Positions 16,371 through 25,136 are shown, counted from the first letter of the stretch. The stretch: 64,000 nucleotides of DNA from Microbacterium natoriense (GCF_030816295.1 NZ_JAUSXV010000001.1:682001-746000); one strand, 5' to 3'. The notes: generated by a model not told the origin, from the sequence alone. Translations and numbers: made by a program.

Positions 16371-18866
16371 TCAGAATCCGCTGCCGTGGCATTGGAACGG
16401 CGCATGAAGGCCGGTGCTGCGAGATGCCGCGGCCAGCGCATCCGCAGGATCCTCGCCTGCCGCGAGGCCCGCATGCACGGCTGCGAGCAGCTCTCCGGCC
16501 ACAGCATCCGCCACGACCACCGGTGCGGCGATCACGCACCGCGTGCCGGCGTGGAGCCAGACCCGGGTCATGCCGAGCGCCTCTTCGCCCCACCGCACGG
16601 AAGAGCGGCCGAGCTCGCACGCCGACAGCACGACCGTGGCCGGAGTCTGCGGAATCAGATCGATGTCGTAGCCGAAGAGCGCGCCGTCGGCGAGCTCGAG
16701 CCCCGAGAACAGCGGGTTGTCGGTGGCGTGCCGCCCATGCGCGGCGATGTGCAGGACGTCGCTGCGCGCGGCGAGATCGGTGACCGCGTCGACCTGTGCG
16801 CCGTCGCCGGTCAGCACCTCGGCGACCTCCCAGGCGTCGGCCGCACGCCGCACCTCTTCCTCTGCGCGCGGTACCCGCGGGCCCGCCGCGAAGCCGGCCG
16901 TCGCGGTCAGGGCCTCGCCGCCCACCTCCGTCACAGCTGAAGCGGGGCGTCGACGAACGTGGTCGCCGTCGCGGTGCTCGAGCCACCGGGAGACCGAGGT
17001 CGCCAGCGTGAACGGCACGCCGTGCAGGCTCGGCAGCATCGCCCACGGGATGCCGCCGAGCACACCGGGCACGGTCAGGGCGAAGCGCCCCGCGTCGACC
17101 CCCAGCGGCACGATCAGTTCGCGGTCGAGACGCTGCAGGCGATCGGCGAGCGAGCGCTCGACCGGACCGGCCATCGGCCCTCCGCGGGTGAGCGCGGCGA
17201 CGTCGAGGTCGGCTCGCAGACCGTCGAGAGCGGCCTGCACGCGAGGCCAGTCGAGAGCGACGGTCCATGAGGCGGATGCCGTCGCCACCACACATCGCAA
17301 CTCCGCGCCGGTGAACACGTAGGCGAGAATCGCGGTGTCATCGCCGAGCAGCGCCTGGGCCTCGGAGAGCCCGATCCGATCTCGGCTCCCCGAGGTGCCG
17401 GTTCCCGACCACTGGCGTTCCCGCACCCGGTCGCGCAGCGCTCGCACGCGTGCGTCGGCGGTCCAGTCGGAACCGGCGAGGTCGGCGCGCAGCATCCGCA
17501 GCTCGGCGAGATCCGCCGAGAGCCCGTCATCGTGCGGCGGGCGCACAGGAGCGACCTGCTGGCTGAGGTGGCGGGCGCGCTCCGACCACTCGAAGAGAAC
17601 AGCAGGGTCGCCCGATCGGGCCGCGGCCCGGAGACCCGCGAAGATCAGTTCGGTGCCGTGCATCGCCACCGAGGCCTGAAGGTCGAGAGCGCCGAACGAC
17701 TGCTGCCACGCCGTGAGCAGTTCGAGGCCCGCCGCCGCGTCGCGCCGTGCCTGCGCATCGCGCCCGACGCTCGAGGCGCGCACCGCCCGCACTTCGAAGG
17801 CGCGCAACCGCAACGGCGTCGGGGCGTCGGCGGCGAGGCGCGGCATCCGCCCGTCGTCGACGAGTCGCGAGGTCAGCGCCAGCGCGGTCGCCTCGGTGCG
17901 GAACCCCGCTGTGCGCAGAGCGGATGCTGTGCGCGCGAAGTCCGCGGCCGCGGTGGGGCGCGAGGCTCGCACCCGCGCCTCGAGCCGCACGGCGTCGGCT
18001 CGGGCCGCCCAGCCCTCGTTGCCGAGGCGGGTGAAACGGCGCGCCGCCGTGGCGGCCGTGCGCTCAGCGGCCGCGACGTCGTGTCGCAGCTGCGATCTGG
18101 CGAGATGGAACTCCGCCTCACCTCGGGCCTGGCGCATGCCCTGCGCCCCGAACTGCTCGGCCACCGTGGCGAGCAACTCTTCGGCCTCGGTCGTGAGGCC
18201 GGCATCGCGCAGCACCTCGGCGCGGTCGAGGTCGCTGATGGCGGCGGCGAGATCGCTCGTGGCGGCGAGAGTCGGTCGCGAACGGGTCATCGACGCGAGC
18301 GCGGTCACCAGGTCGCCGCCCAGCAGCGCGGCGTAGCCCAGGTTGTGGCGTGCCTCGGCGAGCGGTTCGTCCTCCCCTCGGGATTCGTAGATGGCCGCGG
18401 CCCGTTCGAGATCGGCGACGCATGCGGCGAGCTCGTGCAGCTGCATCCGCGTCACCGCACGGTTCACGAGAAGGTTCGCGAGTTCGGTCGTCTCGGCGCC
18501 GACCTCGTCGGCGTCGCCCGAGTCGGCGGCGGCGTCGATTCCGTCGATGGCCAGCGTGAGCATCGCCTGCGCCTCATCGAGGCGACCGGAGTGCAGCAGA
18601 AGTGTGCCGAGCTGCCCTCCGAGCATCGCCGTCGTCTCGGCGCTCAGACCGGGCCGGGCGAGGGCTTTGCGAGAGAGCCGCTCGGCGTCGCCGGGGTGCC
18701 CGGTCTGCGCGAGGACGTAGGCCAGAGTGCCGTCGATCCGCGCGCGCAGGTCGTGATCGTCGGCACGGGCCGATGCTGCGGTCAACGCGCGTCGTGCCTG
18801 GCCGAACCTCCTGGCGTTCGCCGCGGTCACTCCACGGCGGTGCAGTTCGGCGGCAGACAGGGGCAT
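16371..18866 (-). CDS. Helical-repeat CHAT-domain protease
   Basis: An 831-aa protein without signal peptide. Residues about 1-430 are Ala/Leu/Arg-rich helical repeats of TPR type. A linker follows, and the C-terminal 270 residues form a caspase-like CHAT domain. The catalytic pair is present: His710 in HIAAHG and Cys750 in VLSACELG, with GALGYD-like strands around FGYDIDLI and GTRCVIAAPVVV after them. CHAT proteases are cytoplasmic effectors that cleave specific partner proteins when their repeats sense a signal. It is the last gene of an operon with an S8 protease, a 151-aa protein and an ECF sigma factor. The natural target is unknown. Confidence 0.85.
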   Translation of the reverse strand: MPLSAAELHRRGVTAANARRFGQARRALTAASARADDHDLRARIDGTLAYVLAQTGHPGDAERLSRKALARPGLSAETTAMLGGQLGTLLLHSGRLDEAQAMLTLAIDGIDAAADSGDADEVGAETTELANLLVNRAVTRMQLHELAACVADLERAAAIYESRGEDEPLAEARHNLGYAALLGGDLVTALASMTRSRPTLAATSDLAAAISDLDRAEVLRDAGLTTEAEELLATVAEQFGAQGMRQARGEAEFHLARSQLRHDVAAAERTAATAARRFTRLGNEGWAARADAVRLEARVRASRPTAAADFARTASALRTAGFRTEATALALTSRLVDDGRMPRLAADAPTPLRLRAFEVRAVRASSVGRDAQARRDAAAGLELLTAWQQSFGALDLQASVAMHGTELIFAGLRAAARSGDPAVLFEWSERARHLSQQVAPVRPPHDDGLSADLAELRMLRADLAGSDWTADARVRALRDRVRERQWSGTGTSGSRDRIGLSEAQALLGDDTAILAYVFTGAELRCVVATASASWTVALDWPRVQAALDGLRADLDVAALTRGGPMAGPVERSLADRLQRLDRELIVPLGVDAGRFALTVPGVLGGIPWAMLPSLHGVPFTLATSVSRWLEHRDGDHVRRRPASAVTEVGGEALTATAGFAAGPRVPRAEEEVRRAADAWEVAEVLTGDGAQVDAVTDLAARSDVLHIAAHGRHATDNPLFSGLELADGALFGYDIDLIPQTPATVVLSACELGRSSVRWGEEALGMTRVWLHAGTRCVIAAPVVVADAVAGELLAAVHAGLAAGEDPADALAAASRSTGLHAPFQCHGSGF

Positions 18867-19015
18867 GTCCCCAGGATGGCGTGCCCGAAGCGCCGGGGGA
18901 AGTGCGCGGCGCTCGAGATGTTCCGCGTTCGCCGGCTGTGAGCAGCGCGAGGTGGCTGATCAGCCGGCCGAGGGGCGTCTCCGTCGACGTCGGAGCGCGC
19001 CCGCTGTGCCCGTGA

Positions 19016-20569
19016 TCAGCCCTGAACCACCGGCGTGGGCAGTCCCTCCAGCACCTTCTTGACGACCTCTGCCGCGGTCGAGGTCTTCACCCCCGAGAGG
19101 GGAACCGCGCCGAGCTGCGCCGCGATCCGACCCGCGACGTACGGGGCCGCGAACGACGTTCCGCTCCACACCGCGAAGCCACCGCGGTAATCGTCAGGGT
19201 CGAGCGTCTCCCGGCTGAGCCCCGCGAAATCTGCTCTCGACGACGCCTGTTCTCCGCCGACGAAGGCCGGTGACGTGCTCACGACAGCGGCGCCGGGTGC
19301 ATACACGCGCACCCACGGGCCGACGTTCGAGAACAGCGCGACCGAGCAGGAAGACGGATTGAGCGCGCCCACCGATACAAGGGGAGCGTCGTCATCGCGG
19401 GGGATGCCGTTGTCGGCGCCCGGCCACGCCCACAGCGAGGCCGGGAACGACGGGCGGTCGATCGCGTCGTTGCCCGCCGAGCACACGACGACGCAGCCGA
19501 GCTCGCGCGCCCTGGTCAGCAGGGCGTTCAGGGTCAGACTGAAGAGCCCGTCGGTGGGCGTCTCGTGGTAGTACCCGAGAGAGAGGTTGAGGACGTCGAT
19601 CGGATGCCCGGTGCGCGGGTTCTCGCGGTGCCGCCGCAGCAGCTCGACGACCTGCGCGAGAGTGTCCAGGAATGTGCTCTCGTCGACGACGCCGAGAGCG
19701 CCGGCGATGCGGATCGACAGGATGTCGGCATCCGGCGCCGCCTGGCGGATGACACCGGCGATGAAGGTGCCATGCCCGGCCACCGCATCGATCTCGCCGT
19801 CGAGCTGCCCGTACAGATCCGGGTAGCGCTCCGGATCCGCGTCGTCGGTCAGCCCGACCGGCACCCCGTCGACGTCGACGTGCTTCGTCACGATGTCGTC
19901 GGGAAGCCACTCATGCACGCCGCATCCGGTGTCGAGCACCGCGACGACCGTTCGGCGGCCCTTGCGCGGGGCGGGGCCACGCAGCGGCGCCGGGCCGAGC
20001 CAGCTCACCGGCTGCCGAGCACCGCGCCCCGGCTGCAGGTAGTCCTCGCTGCCCGCGGCTCCCCCGGCGCCCACCGGGTTCGTGCGCGTGAACGGATTCG
20101 TTCGCGTGAACGGGTTCGTCCTGGTGAACGGGTTGAGTCCCACGGGGTCGATCGACAGCACGTGCTCGAGGCTCGTGCGGGGCATGGGCGAACGAGAGAT
20201 CCTCCGCGCGCGCTGCAGCACGCGCCAGGCGTCGGGTGCCACGGGCGATTCGCCGCTGCCGGCGTCATCGGGCGTGGTGAGACGGGCGCGCACGAACCAG
20301 GGGATCTCGGCGGTGAGACCCCGCCGCTGCGCGGGCTCGTCGAGGATCAGCTGCCAGCCGAACGACGCCGCCGCCTCGTGCAGGGTCTTGACCTCGCGGT
20401 CGTAGGCGCCGTTGTCGTCGTCGTGCGTGATCAGCAGCCGCTCGGGCAGGTATGCGGTGGGGAAGGCTCGGATGCCGTCGACTCGTTCGACATTCGGATC
20501 GAGCGCCGTGCCGCGGCGGATCGATCCTTCCGCGCGATCCTGCCAGGTCCATCCCTCGGGCTGCTCCAT
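19016..20569 (-). CDS. Subtilisin-like serine protease (S8), cytoplasmic type with NPFTRT repeats
   Basis: A 517-aa protease with the full catalytic triad: Asp213 (VAVLDTGCG), His266 (GHGTFIAG) and Ser472 (WSGTSFAAPYVAG). There is no signal peptide or membrane segment, unlike secreted subtilisins or mycosins, so it is predicted to act inside the cell. Residues about 35-130 may be a pro- or sensing domain. Residues 146-163 are three tandem NPFTRT units before the catalytic domain. It sits 75 bp after the 151-aa protein gene and 149 bp before the CHAT protease gene on the same strand. Confidence 0.88.
   Translation of the reverse strand: MEQPEGWTWQDRAEGSIRRGTALDPNVERVDGIRAFPTAYLPERLLITHDDDNGAYDREVKTLHEAAASFGWQLILDEPAQRRGLTAEIPWFVRARLTTPDDAGSGESPVAPDAWRVLQRARRISRSPMPRTSLEHVLSIDPVGLNPFTRTNPFTRTNPFTRTNPVGAGGAAGSEDYLQPGRGARQPVSWLGPAPLRGPAPRKGRRTVVAVLDTGCGVHEWLPDDIVTKHVDVDGVPVGLTDDADPERYPDLYGQLDGEIDAVAGHGTFIAGVIRQAAPDADILSIRIAGALGVVDESTFLDTLAQVVELLRRHRENPRTGHPIDVLNLSLGYYHETPTDGLFSLTLNALLTRARELGCVVVCSAGNDAIDRPSFPASLWAWPGADNGIPRDDDAPLVSVGALNPSSCSVALFSNVGPWVRVYAPGAAVVSTSPAFVGGEQASSRADFAGLSRETLDPDDYRGGFAVWSGTSFAAPYVAGRIAAQLGAVPLSGVKTSTAAEVVKKVLEGLPTPVVQG
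20081..20134 (-). repeat. Three 18-bp tandem repeats encoding NPFTRT
   Basis: Three 18-bp units inside the S8 protease gene encode NPFTRT three times and are followed by a fourth partial NP. The copies differ at a few third positions, so the peptide rather than the DNA seems conserved. The unit lies in the linker between the N-terminal region and the protease domain. Confidence 0.8.
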
Positions 20570-20644
20570 CGGTCGTTCCTCTCATGGCGGGCGTGCCCGC
20601 GGTGTCGTCGTCGGATGCCGGTCAGATGCGGGTGGCGGCCGTCA

Positions 20645-21100
20645 TCACAGCTCGAACTGCGGTGTCGACAGGGTGCGATCCTCATCGCCGACCCTGGTCG
20701 TCAGGCGCACTCGGGTGAGGCCCGCGGGCACGTCGTCGAAGACGAACCGACCGGTGTCCGAAGGGGCGGTGGAGCGGATGCCGTCGCCCTGGCTGAGCAC
20801 GATCGCCGCCGAGGCGGTGTCGACCCAGCCGTCGATGCGATGGCGTCCGCTCGCCGTCGTGGTGACGTGGAGCAGGATGCTCGTGGTGCCGTCGCTGAAC
20901 TGCAGCGTGAGAGCATCCGCGTCTCCCCTGACCTCTCCGAGAGGCTGGTCGACGAGGGTGAGCAGCGCGTACTCCGCCGACAACGAGTCGGTGGCGACGG
21001 TCGCGATCATGCGATCGATCAGGCTCGCGGGAATCGGGTCGACCTCGGTCCACAGGGAGCGGAGCCGCGCGAACAGCTCGGCGTCTTCGTGCTCGGTCAT
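20645..21100 (-). CDS. Hypothetical 151-aa protein coupled to an ECF sigma factor
   Basis: Starts in an ATGA overlap with the sigma factor gene. The N-terminal 50 residues are helical and charged (HEDAELFARLRSLWTEVDPI, then SLIDRMIATVA). The C-terminal 100 residues look all-beta (LTLQFSDGTTSILLHVTTT, then GRFVFDDVPAGLTRVRLTTR), like carboxypeptidase-regulatory or Ig-like folds. There is no membrane segment and no zinc HxxxCxxC motif, so it is not a classical anti-sigma factor. Its position and length suggest a soluble partner of the sigma factor and possibly a substrate of the operon's proteases. That role is inference. Confidence 0.72.
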   Translation of the reverse strand: MTEHEDAELFARLRSLWTEVDPIPASLIDRMIATVATDSLSAEYALLTLVDQPLGEVRGDADALTLQFSDGTTSILLHVTTTASGRHRIDGWVDTASAAIVLSQGDGIRSTAPSDTGRFVFDDVPAGLTRVRLTTRVGDEDRTLSTPQFEL

Positions 21101-21714
21101 GATGCTCCTCCCGCAGGCTCCAGTAGGACGCGGAGTTTGGTGAGGCACCGCTTGCGCGTCGGACCGATGCTGCCGATCGGCATCGCCAGGTCGGCGGCGA
21201 GAGCGGCGTAGTCGGGGCGGTCTTCGAACGCGATCACGCGCAGCAGCCGCTGGCACCGCTCGTCGAGGGCTTGTACGGCTGCCCAGAGCCGTCGCCTCTC
21301 ATCGCCGGTGGTGGCGCGCTCCTCGGCGGAGGCCTGTGGCGGGAGCAGGACGTCGAGGCCGTCGGCATCCGTCTGATCGACTCTGCCGTGCGCTTTGCCG
21401 ACCTTCCACGCCTCGCGGCGGGCGGTGGTCGTGAGCCATGCCGCGACCGCACGCGGATCGGCGACCCGTTCATGCCCGCGCACGAGCTGCAGCCACGTGG
21501 TCTGCACGACGTCCTCCGCGAGCATCCGCTCGAGGCCGTAAGCGCGCACCACGTGCCAGAGCACAGGAGACATCAGCCGCACGAGGTCGTCCATCGCGCG
21601 GCTGTCGCCGTCTCTCCATGCGCCGAAGAAGGCTGCGGCTCTCTGCCACCGCGCCGCCCCGTCTTCGGTCGGATCGAGATCGGCGTCGGGAACGCCGTCG
21701 ATCATGAGACCCAT
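21097..21714 (-). CDS. ECF-type RNA polymerase sigma factor
   Basis: About 205 aa from ATG 21714 (ATG 21705 is possible). Region 2 covers AMDDLVRLMSPVLWHVVRAYG and EDVVQTTWLQLVRG. Region 4 covers RLLRVIAFEDRPDYAALAADL and PIGSIGPTRKRCLTKLRVLL. There is no region 1 or 3, as in ECF factors. A GGAAAC word (- strand, 21746-21751) upstream resembles an ECF -35 element, so autoregulation is possible. Next to it is an inverted repeat GATAC-GT-GTATC (21753-21764). It is the first gene of the CHAT/S8 operon. Confidence 0.87.
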   Translation of the reverse strand: MGLMIDGVPDADLDPTEDGAARWQRAAAFFGAWRDGDSRAMDDLVRLMSPVLWHVVRAYGLERMLAEDVVQTTWLQLVRGHERVADPRAVAAWLTTTARREAWKVGKAHGRVDQTDADGLDVLLPPQASAEERATTGDERRRLWAAVQALDERCQRLLRVIAFEDRPDYAALAADLAMPIGSIGPTRKRCLTKLRVLLEPAGGAS

Positions 21715-21881
21715 TGTGATCACACCATGAAGGAGCGCGGCAAGGGTTTCCTGATACGTGTATCGGATAAATGAACCGTTGGAGCGGGTGAGGACCGTTC
21801 GCATCCCGCAAAACCGGGCGGATACGGCCGGTGTGGATGCCGGCGCCGGTCCCCTCGCGAGAAGGAGGTTAGCGTGGAAGG

Positions 21882-22100
21882 GTGATCGTCCTCGCCGTCG
21901 TGCTCTTCCTCAACGCCGCGTTCAACGCCCTCGTCTGGCCGCAGTTCTACAAGCGGGTCTCGAACGACCCGCGCGCGAGGGACGAGAACGGCAAGCCGAC
22001 CGCATTCCTGAAGGTGCACGCGGTGCTGATCGCGATCGCGCTCGTGCTCGCCCTGGTCTCGGTGCTCGTCGGAGTCGTCGCACTGACGGGGGCTCTCTGA
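21882..22100 (+). CDS. Small SCO4848-type membrane protein
   Basis: 72 aa with two membrane helices: IVLAVVLFLNAAFNALVWPQF and HAVLIAIALVLALVSVLVGV. Between them is a polar loop ending in NGKPTAFLKVH. The pattern WPxF...TAFxxVH is that of the SCO4848 family of actinobacteria, whose role is unknown. The GTG start lies 6 nt after a -10 box TAGCGT (21870-21875), so the mRNA is probably leaderless. Confidence 0.75.
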   Translation: MIVLAVVLFLNAAFNALVWPQFYKRVSNDPRARDENGKPTAFLKVHAVLIAIALVLALVSVLVGVVALTGAL

Positions 22101-22105
22101 CCTCT

Positions 22106-22195
22106 GCGTGCGAAAAGTCGGAGCCGCGGCGCGACACGCCGCCCGCGGGGTCTCCTGCACGGCATGTCGCGCGCAAACTCCGACTTCTCGCACGC
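22106..22195. repeat. 90-bp imperfect palindrome (REP-like or bidirectional terminator)
   Basis: GCGTGCGAAAAGTCGGAG (22106-22123) pairs with the inverse copy at 22178-22195 (17 of 18). Inside, GCGCGACACGCC pairs with GGCATGTCGCGC (11 of 12). The element lies between two convergent genes. It may be a dispersed intergenic repeat as well as a terminator. The remaining 22196-22244 shows nothing. Confidence 0.65.
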
Positions 22196-22244
22196 CGGGG
22201 TGAGTCCAGGCCGAACCTGAAGCCAGGCCCGCGTCACCTCCTGG

Positions 22245-23045
22245 TCAGGGCCGCGCGACGGGCTGCTGCAGCTCGGTGACCCAGTCGGACTGATCTTCCG
22301 ATACCGCCCGCACGTAGAGCTCGCGGCACGGTCCGCTGGGCACGAAGCCACGGGCGATGATCTCGGCGTGCACGGCTCCCCAGGTCTCACGGATGCGATC
22401 CATAGACCCCAGGTGCACGCCGCAGATCGCGAGCTCGACAGCAGGCAGATCGACGAGCTCGAACCCTTCTTGACGCTCTCCGCCGTATGCGTAGCCGGCC
22501 GTGATCTCCATGCCGTCTTCGGTGAGCTCGTACTGCGCGATCGGCGTCGACAGCGCGCCGCACTCGTCGGCGAGCACGCTCTCGATGCGCTCGAACAGGG
22601 GGCCGACCGCGGCGCCCACCTCGTCCTCCGGCACGGAGGCGACATGCGCGGCGAGGCGAACGGCGGGCAGGGGCTTCTCGATGATCTCGACGGTGGACAT
22701 GTGGTTCTCGCTCTCTATGAGGTGGAGCCGCCGCTCCACGTCGACGAGTCTGGCCGCGGCGACGCGGTGCTCCTCTTCGACTTCGGCTCGGCGTACGCGC
22801 AGCATGGCCGCGATGCGGCCGGCGTCGATCCCCTGCTCGAGGATCTGCGCGATGTCGTCGAGGCCGAAGCCGAGCTGGCGCAGGGCGACGATCCGGTGCA
22901 GCCGCTCGAGCTGCGACGGATCGTACGACCGATAGCCGCTGGACTCGTCCACATGGGCGGGCACGAGCAGCCCGGCGGTGTCCCAATGCCGCAGCATCCG
23001 ATGGGTCACCTGGCCGATCTGCGCGAACGCTCCGATGGATAACAT
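22245..23045 (-). CDS. MerR family regulator with GyrI-like effector domain
   Basis: A 266-aa protein. A MerR winged helix (IGAFAQIGQVTHRMLRHWDTAG, then YDPSQLERLHRIVALRQLGF) is followed by a dimerisation coiled coil and a GyrI/SOUL-type ligand domain from residue about 120 (KPLPAVRLAAHVASVPEDE). This is the BmrR/TipA-like layout of drug-sensing activators. It is preceded by a MerR-type promoter with a 19-bp spacer. No obvious separate target gene is adjacent, so autoregulation is likely. Confidence 0.88.
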   Translation of the reverse strand: MLSIGAFAQIGQVTHRMLRHWDTAGLLVPAHVDESSGYRSYDPSQLERLHRIVALRQLGFGLDDIAQILEQGIDAGRIAAMLRVRRAEVEEEHRVAAARLVDVERRLHLIESENHMSTVEIIEKPLPAVRLAAHVASVPEDEVGAAVGPLFERIESVLADECGALSTPIAQYELTEDGMEITAGYAYGGERQEGFELVDLPAVELAICGVHLGSMDRIRETWGAVHAEIIARGFVPSGPCRELYVRAVSEDQSDWVTELQQPVARP

Positions 23046-23051
23046 GTCTCC

Positions 23052-23082
23052 GTTATCTCGCCTTCCACAGTGTCAGGGTCAA
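23052..23082 (-). promoter_or_regulatory. MerR-type promoter with 19-bp spacer
   Basis: On the - strand, -35 TTGACC (23082-23077) and -10 GATAAC (23057-23052) are separated by 19 bp, the overlong spacing that MerR activators correct. The spacer contains CTGACACTGTGG, a partial dyad. The -10 box is 6 nt from the ATG, so the transcript would be leaderless. Confidence 0.6.
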
Positions 23083-23173
23083 GTCTCTCGCTCCTGCGCG
23101 TCCTGGCGGGCTCTCATCACGACGCGGGCAAGGCCGCGGATGAGCGCGGCATCGCGCGGCGAGCGCGGCGTGC

Positions 23174-23860
23174 CTACGGCTTCGCTCGGCGGAAGGCGAG
23201 GAACGAGAAGAGCGCGAGCACGGCCACGACGACGAGACCCCACAGCGCGACGCCGACAGTGCCGAGGGCGCCCAGAACCTGGCCGACGTCTCCCCACCAT
23301 TCGAAGCGCGTCGCGAGGTAGGCGAAGCCGATCAGCGCCAAGCCCAACGCCACGCCGATGATCGTCAGCACCACGCCGCCCCAGGTCTTGAAGATCGTGG
23401 CGCCGGTGAAACCGATCACGAAGAAGAACAGCGCGAGCGTGAAGAACACGACGAAGGCGCCGAGCGGACCAGCCACCCACGCCCACGGCTGGTAGAACAT
23501 CCACCCGTTGACCCCGTATCCGCCGGTGGCGAGCTCGATGCCCCCGCCGATCAGGAAGAGCAGGCCCATGAAGGTGCTGCCGAGCACCGCCGTCAGCATC
23601 GTCCCGAGGAAGAACTCGCGACGGGTGATGCTCATCGCCTGCGAGAACGGGAAGGTGAGGGTCATCGCCGAGATGCCGATCGCGAAGAAGTACCACAGCG
23701 GCGCCTGTGCCCCGCCGCCGTACTTCGGCTCGCCTGACGGGATCAGGAGGTAGATGAGAATCGACATCGCCGTCGCCGCAGCGAGGATGATCAGCGGGAT
23801 CCAGAAGAAAGTGTTGCGGTTGATCAGCTGCAGGCGGACGACGTTGAGTATGCGTCGCAT
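23174..23860 (-). CDS. ABC exporter membrane subunit (YtrC/D-like)
   Basis: About 228 aa with six hydrophobic helices (such as TFFWIPLIILAAATAMSILI and AFVVFFTLALFFFVIGFTGA). MSITRREFFLGTMLTAVLG between helices 2 and 3 is typical of ABC-2 permeases next to YtrB ATPases. I chose the start at 23860, which has GGAGG upstream and overlaps the ATPase stop as TGATG. It is the third gene of a GntR, ATPase, permease operon. Confidence 0.83.
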   Translation of the reverse strand: MRRILNVVRLQLINRNTFFWIPLIILAAATAMSILIYLLIPSGEPKYGGGAQAPLWYFFAIGISAMTLTFPFSQAMSITRREFFLGTMLTAVLGSTFMGLLFLIGGGIELATGGYGVNGWMFYQPWAWVAGPLGAFVVFFTLALFFFVIGFTGATIFKTWGGVVLTIIGVALGLALIGFAYLATRFEWWGDVGQVLGALGTVGVALWGLVVVAVLALFSFLAFRRAKP

Positions 23861-24762
23861 CACACGACCTCCTCTTTCACGGCGGACTTGGCCGACGAGT
23901 TCTGCGTGAGTCGAACGATGAGCTGCTGCAGCGACACGGGCGCGAGTTCGAGGCCGGCGGCGGTGACATCCGCTCGCTCCTCCGGCGTGAGCGCGCCCAG
24001 AGTGGTCACCGAGACCACCCGGCCGAGGGATTCCCGGTGCAGCACCTCGCGGCCTGTCGTCCATGAGTCGACGACGGACGCGTCGCCGATCACGGTGACG
24101 GCGCGGTCGCGCACGGCATCCGTGTCGTCGTTGAGGATGATCCGGCCGTTGTCGATCACGATCACCTTCTCGATGAGGTTGGCGACCTCATCGATCAGGT
24201 GGGACGAGAGGATGACGGTGCGCGGGTGCTCCGCGTAATCCTCGAGCAGGCGGTCGTAGAAGATCTGCCTGGCCACCGCGTCGAGGCCGAGGTAGGGCTC
24301 GTCGAAGAAGGTGATCTCCGCGCGAGACGCGATTCCGATGATGACCCCGACGGCGGAGAGCTGACCGCGGGAGAGCTTTTTGATCTTCTGTCTCATCGGC
24401 AGCTGGAACTGCTCGACCAGGTCGTCGGCGACGGCCTGGCTCCAGTTCGGGAAGAACATGCTCGCCGCCTTGAAGGCGTGGCGCGGGTGCGCGTCGTCGG
24501 GGTACTTCTGGCTCTCGCGGACGAAGCAGAGCCGGCTGAGCACCCTCGCGTTCTCGTACGGATGCTCGCCGAAGACCTTCACGGTGCCTGACGTCTCGAA
24601 GTTCTGCGCCGTGAGGATCGACATGAGCGTCGTCTTGCCGGCGCCGTTGCGGCCGAGCAGGCCGTAGATCGCGCCCGGTTCGAGCGACAGAGTGACGTCG
24701 TCGAGGGCGTTCTTGTCCTTGTATCGCTTGGTGAGGTTGTGCACCTCGATGACGGCGGTCAT
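23860..24762 (-). CDS. ABC transporter ATPase (YtrB-like)
   Basis: A 300-aa ATPase with Walker A (GLLGRNGAGKTTLMSIL), signature LSRGQLSAV, Walker B ITFFDEPYLGLDA and the switch His in SSHLIDE. The signature has R in place of the usual second G, as often seen in the YtrB branch. A C-terminal regulatory domain of about 80 residues follows. It powers the membrane protein downstream. The operon likely answers to membrane or cell-wall stress, by analogy to YtrABCDEF. Confidence 0.87.
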   Translation of the reverse strand: MTAVIEVHNLTKRYKDKNALDDVTLSLEPGAIYGLLGRNGAGKTTLMSILTAQNFETSGTVKVFGEHPYENARVLSRLCFVRESQKYPDDAHPRHAFKAASMFFPNWSQAVADDLVEQFQLPMRQKIKKLSRGQLSAVGVIIGIASRAEITFFDEPYLGLDAVARQIFYDRLLEDYAEHPRTVILSSHLIDEVANLIEKVIVIDNGRIILNDDTDAVRDRAVTVIGDASVVDSWTTGREVLHRESLGRVVSVTTLGALTPEERADVTAAGLELAPVSLQQLIVRLTQNSSAKSAVKEEVV

Positions 24763-25136
24763 GCGGGGCTCCCTTCGGTGCGAGCGGCCCGCTCGGCGAG
24801 CATATTCGCGAGATCGTCGGGGCCGAGCCCGAGCGTGCGGGCCTCGGCGAGCAATGGATCGATGTAGCGGTCGGCGAACGCGGAGCGGCGTTCGCCGAGC
24901 AGGAAATCTTTGGCACCGGCCGCGACGAACATGCCGATGCCGCGGCGCTTGTAGAGCACTCCCTTGTCGGTGAGCATTGCGACTCCCTTCGCTGCCGTGG
25001 CCGGGTTGATCCGGTAGAACGCCGCGAGTTCGTTCGTCGAAGGCGCCTGCGATTCCTCGGTCAGCGAGCCGTCGAGGATCGAGTCCTCGATCCGCTCGGC
25101 GATCTGGAGGAAGAGCGGCTTGCCTTCTTCGATCAC
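24759..25136 (-). CDS. GntR family regulator, YtrA subfamily
   Basis: A 125-aa regulator starting at GTG 25136, with GGAGGA before it. The winged helix is PLFLQIAERIEDSILDGSLT, then QAPSTNELAAFYRINPATAAKGVAMLTDKG. The short C-terminal tail with no ligand domain defines the YtrA type. The ATGA overlap with the ATPase gene shows one operon. The palindrome at 25178-25190 covers its own -10 region, so it is probably an autorepressor. Confidence 0.88.
   Translation of the reverse strand: MIEEGKPLFLQIAERIEDSILDGSLTEESQAPSTNELAAFYRINPATAAKGVAMLTDKGVLYKRRGIGMFVAAGAKDFLLGERRSAFADRYIDPLLAEARTLGLGPDDLANMLAERAARTEGSPA

Noticed and set aside
20081..20134. Short tandem repeats as a possible CRISPR remnant
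   Set aside because: The units are contiguous 18-mers without spacers and are in frame within the S8 protease gene.
16371..21714. A type III-E CRISPR (gRAMP/Craspase) locus
   Set aside because: CHAT protease and sigma factor are present, but no Cas7-fused effector, no repeat array and no recognisable Csx30. Only a loose functional parallel remains.
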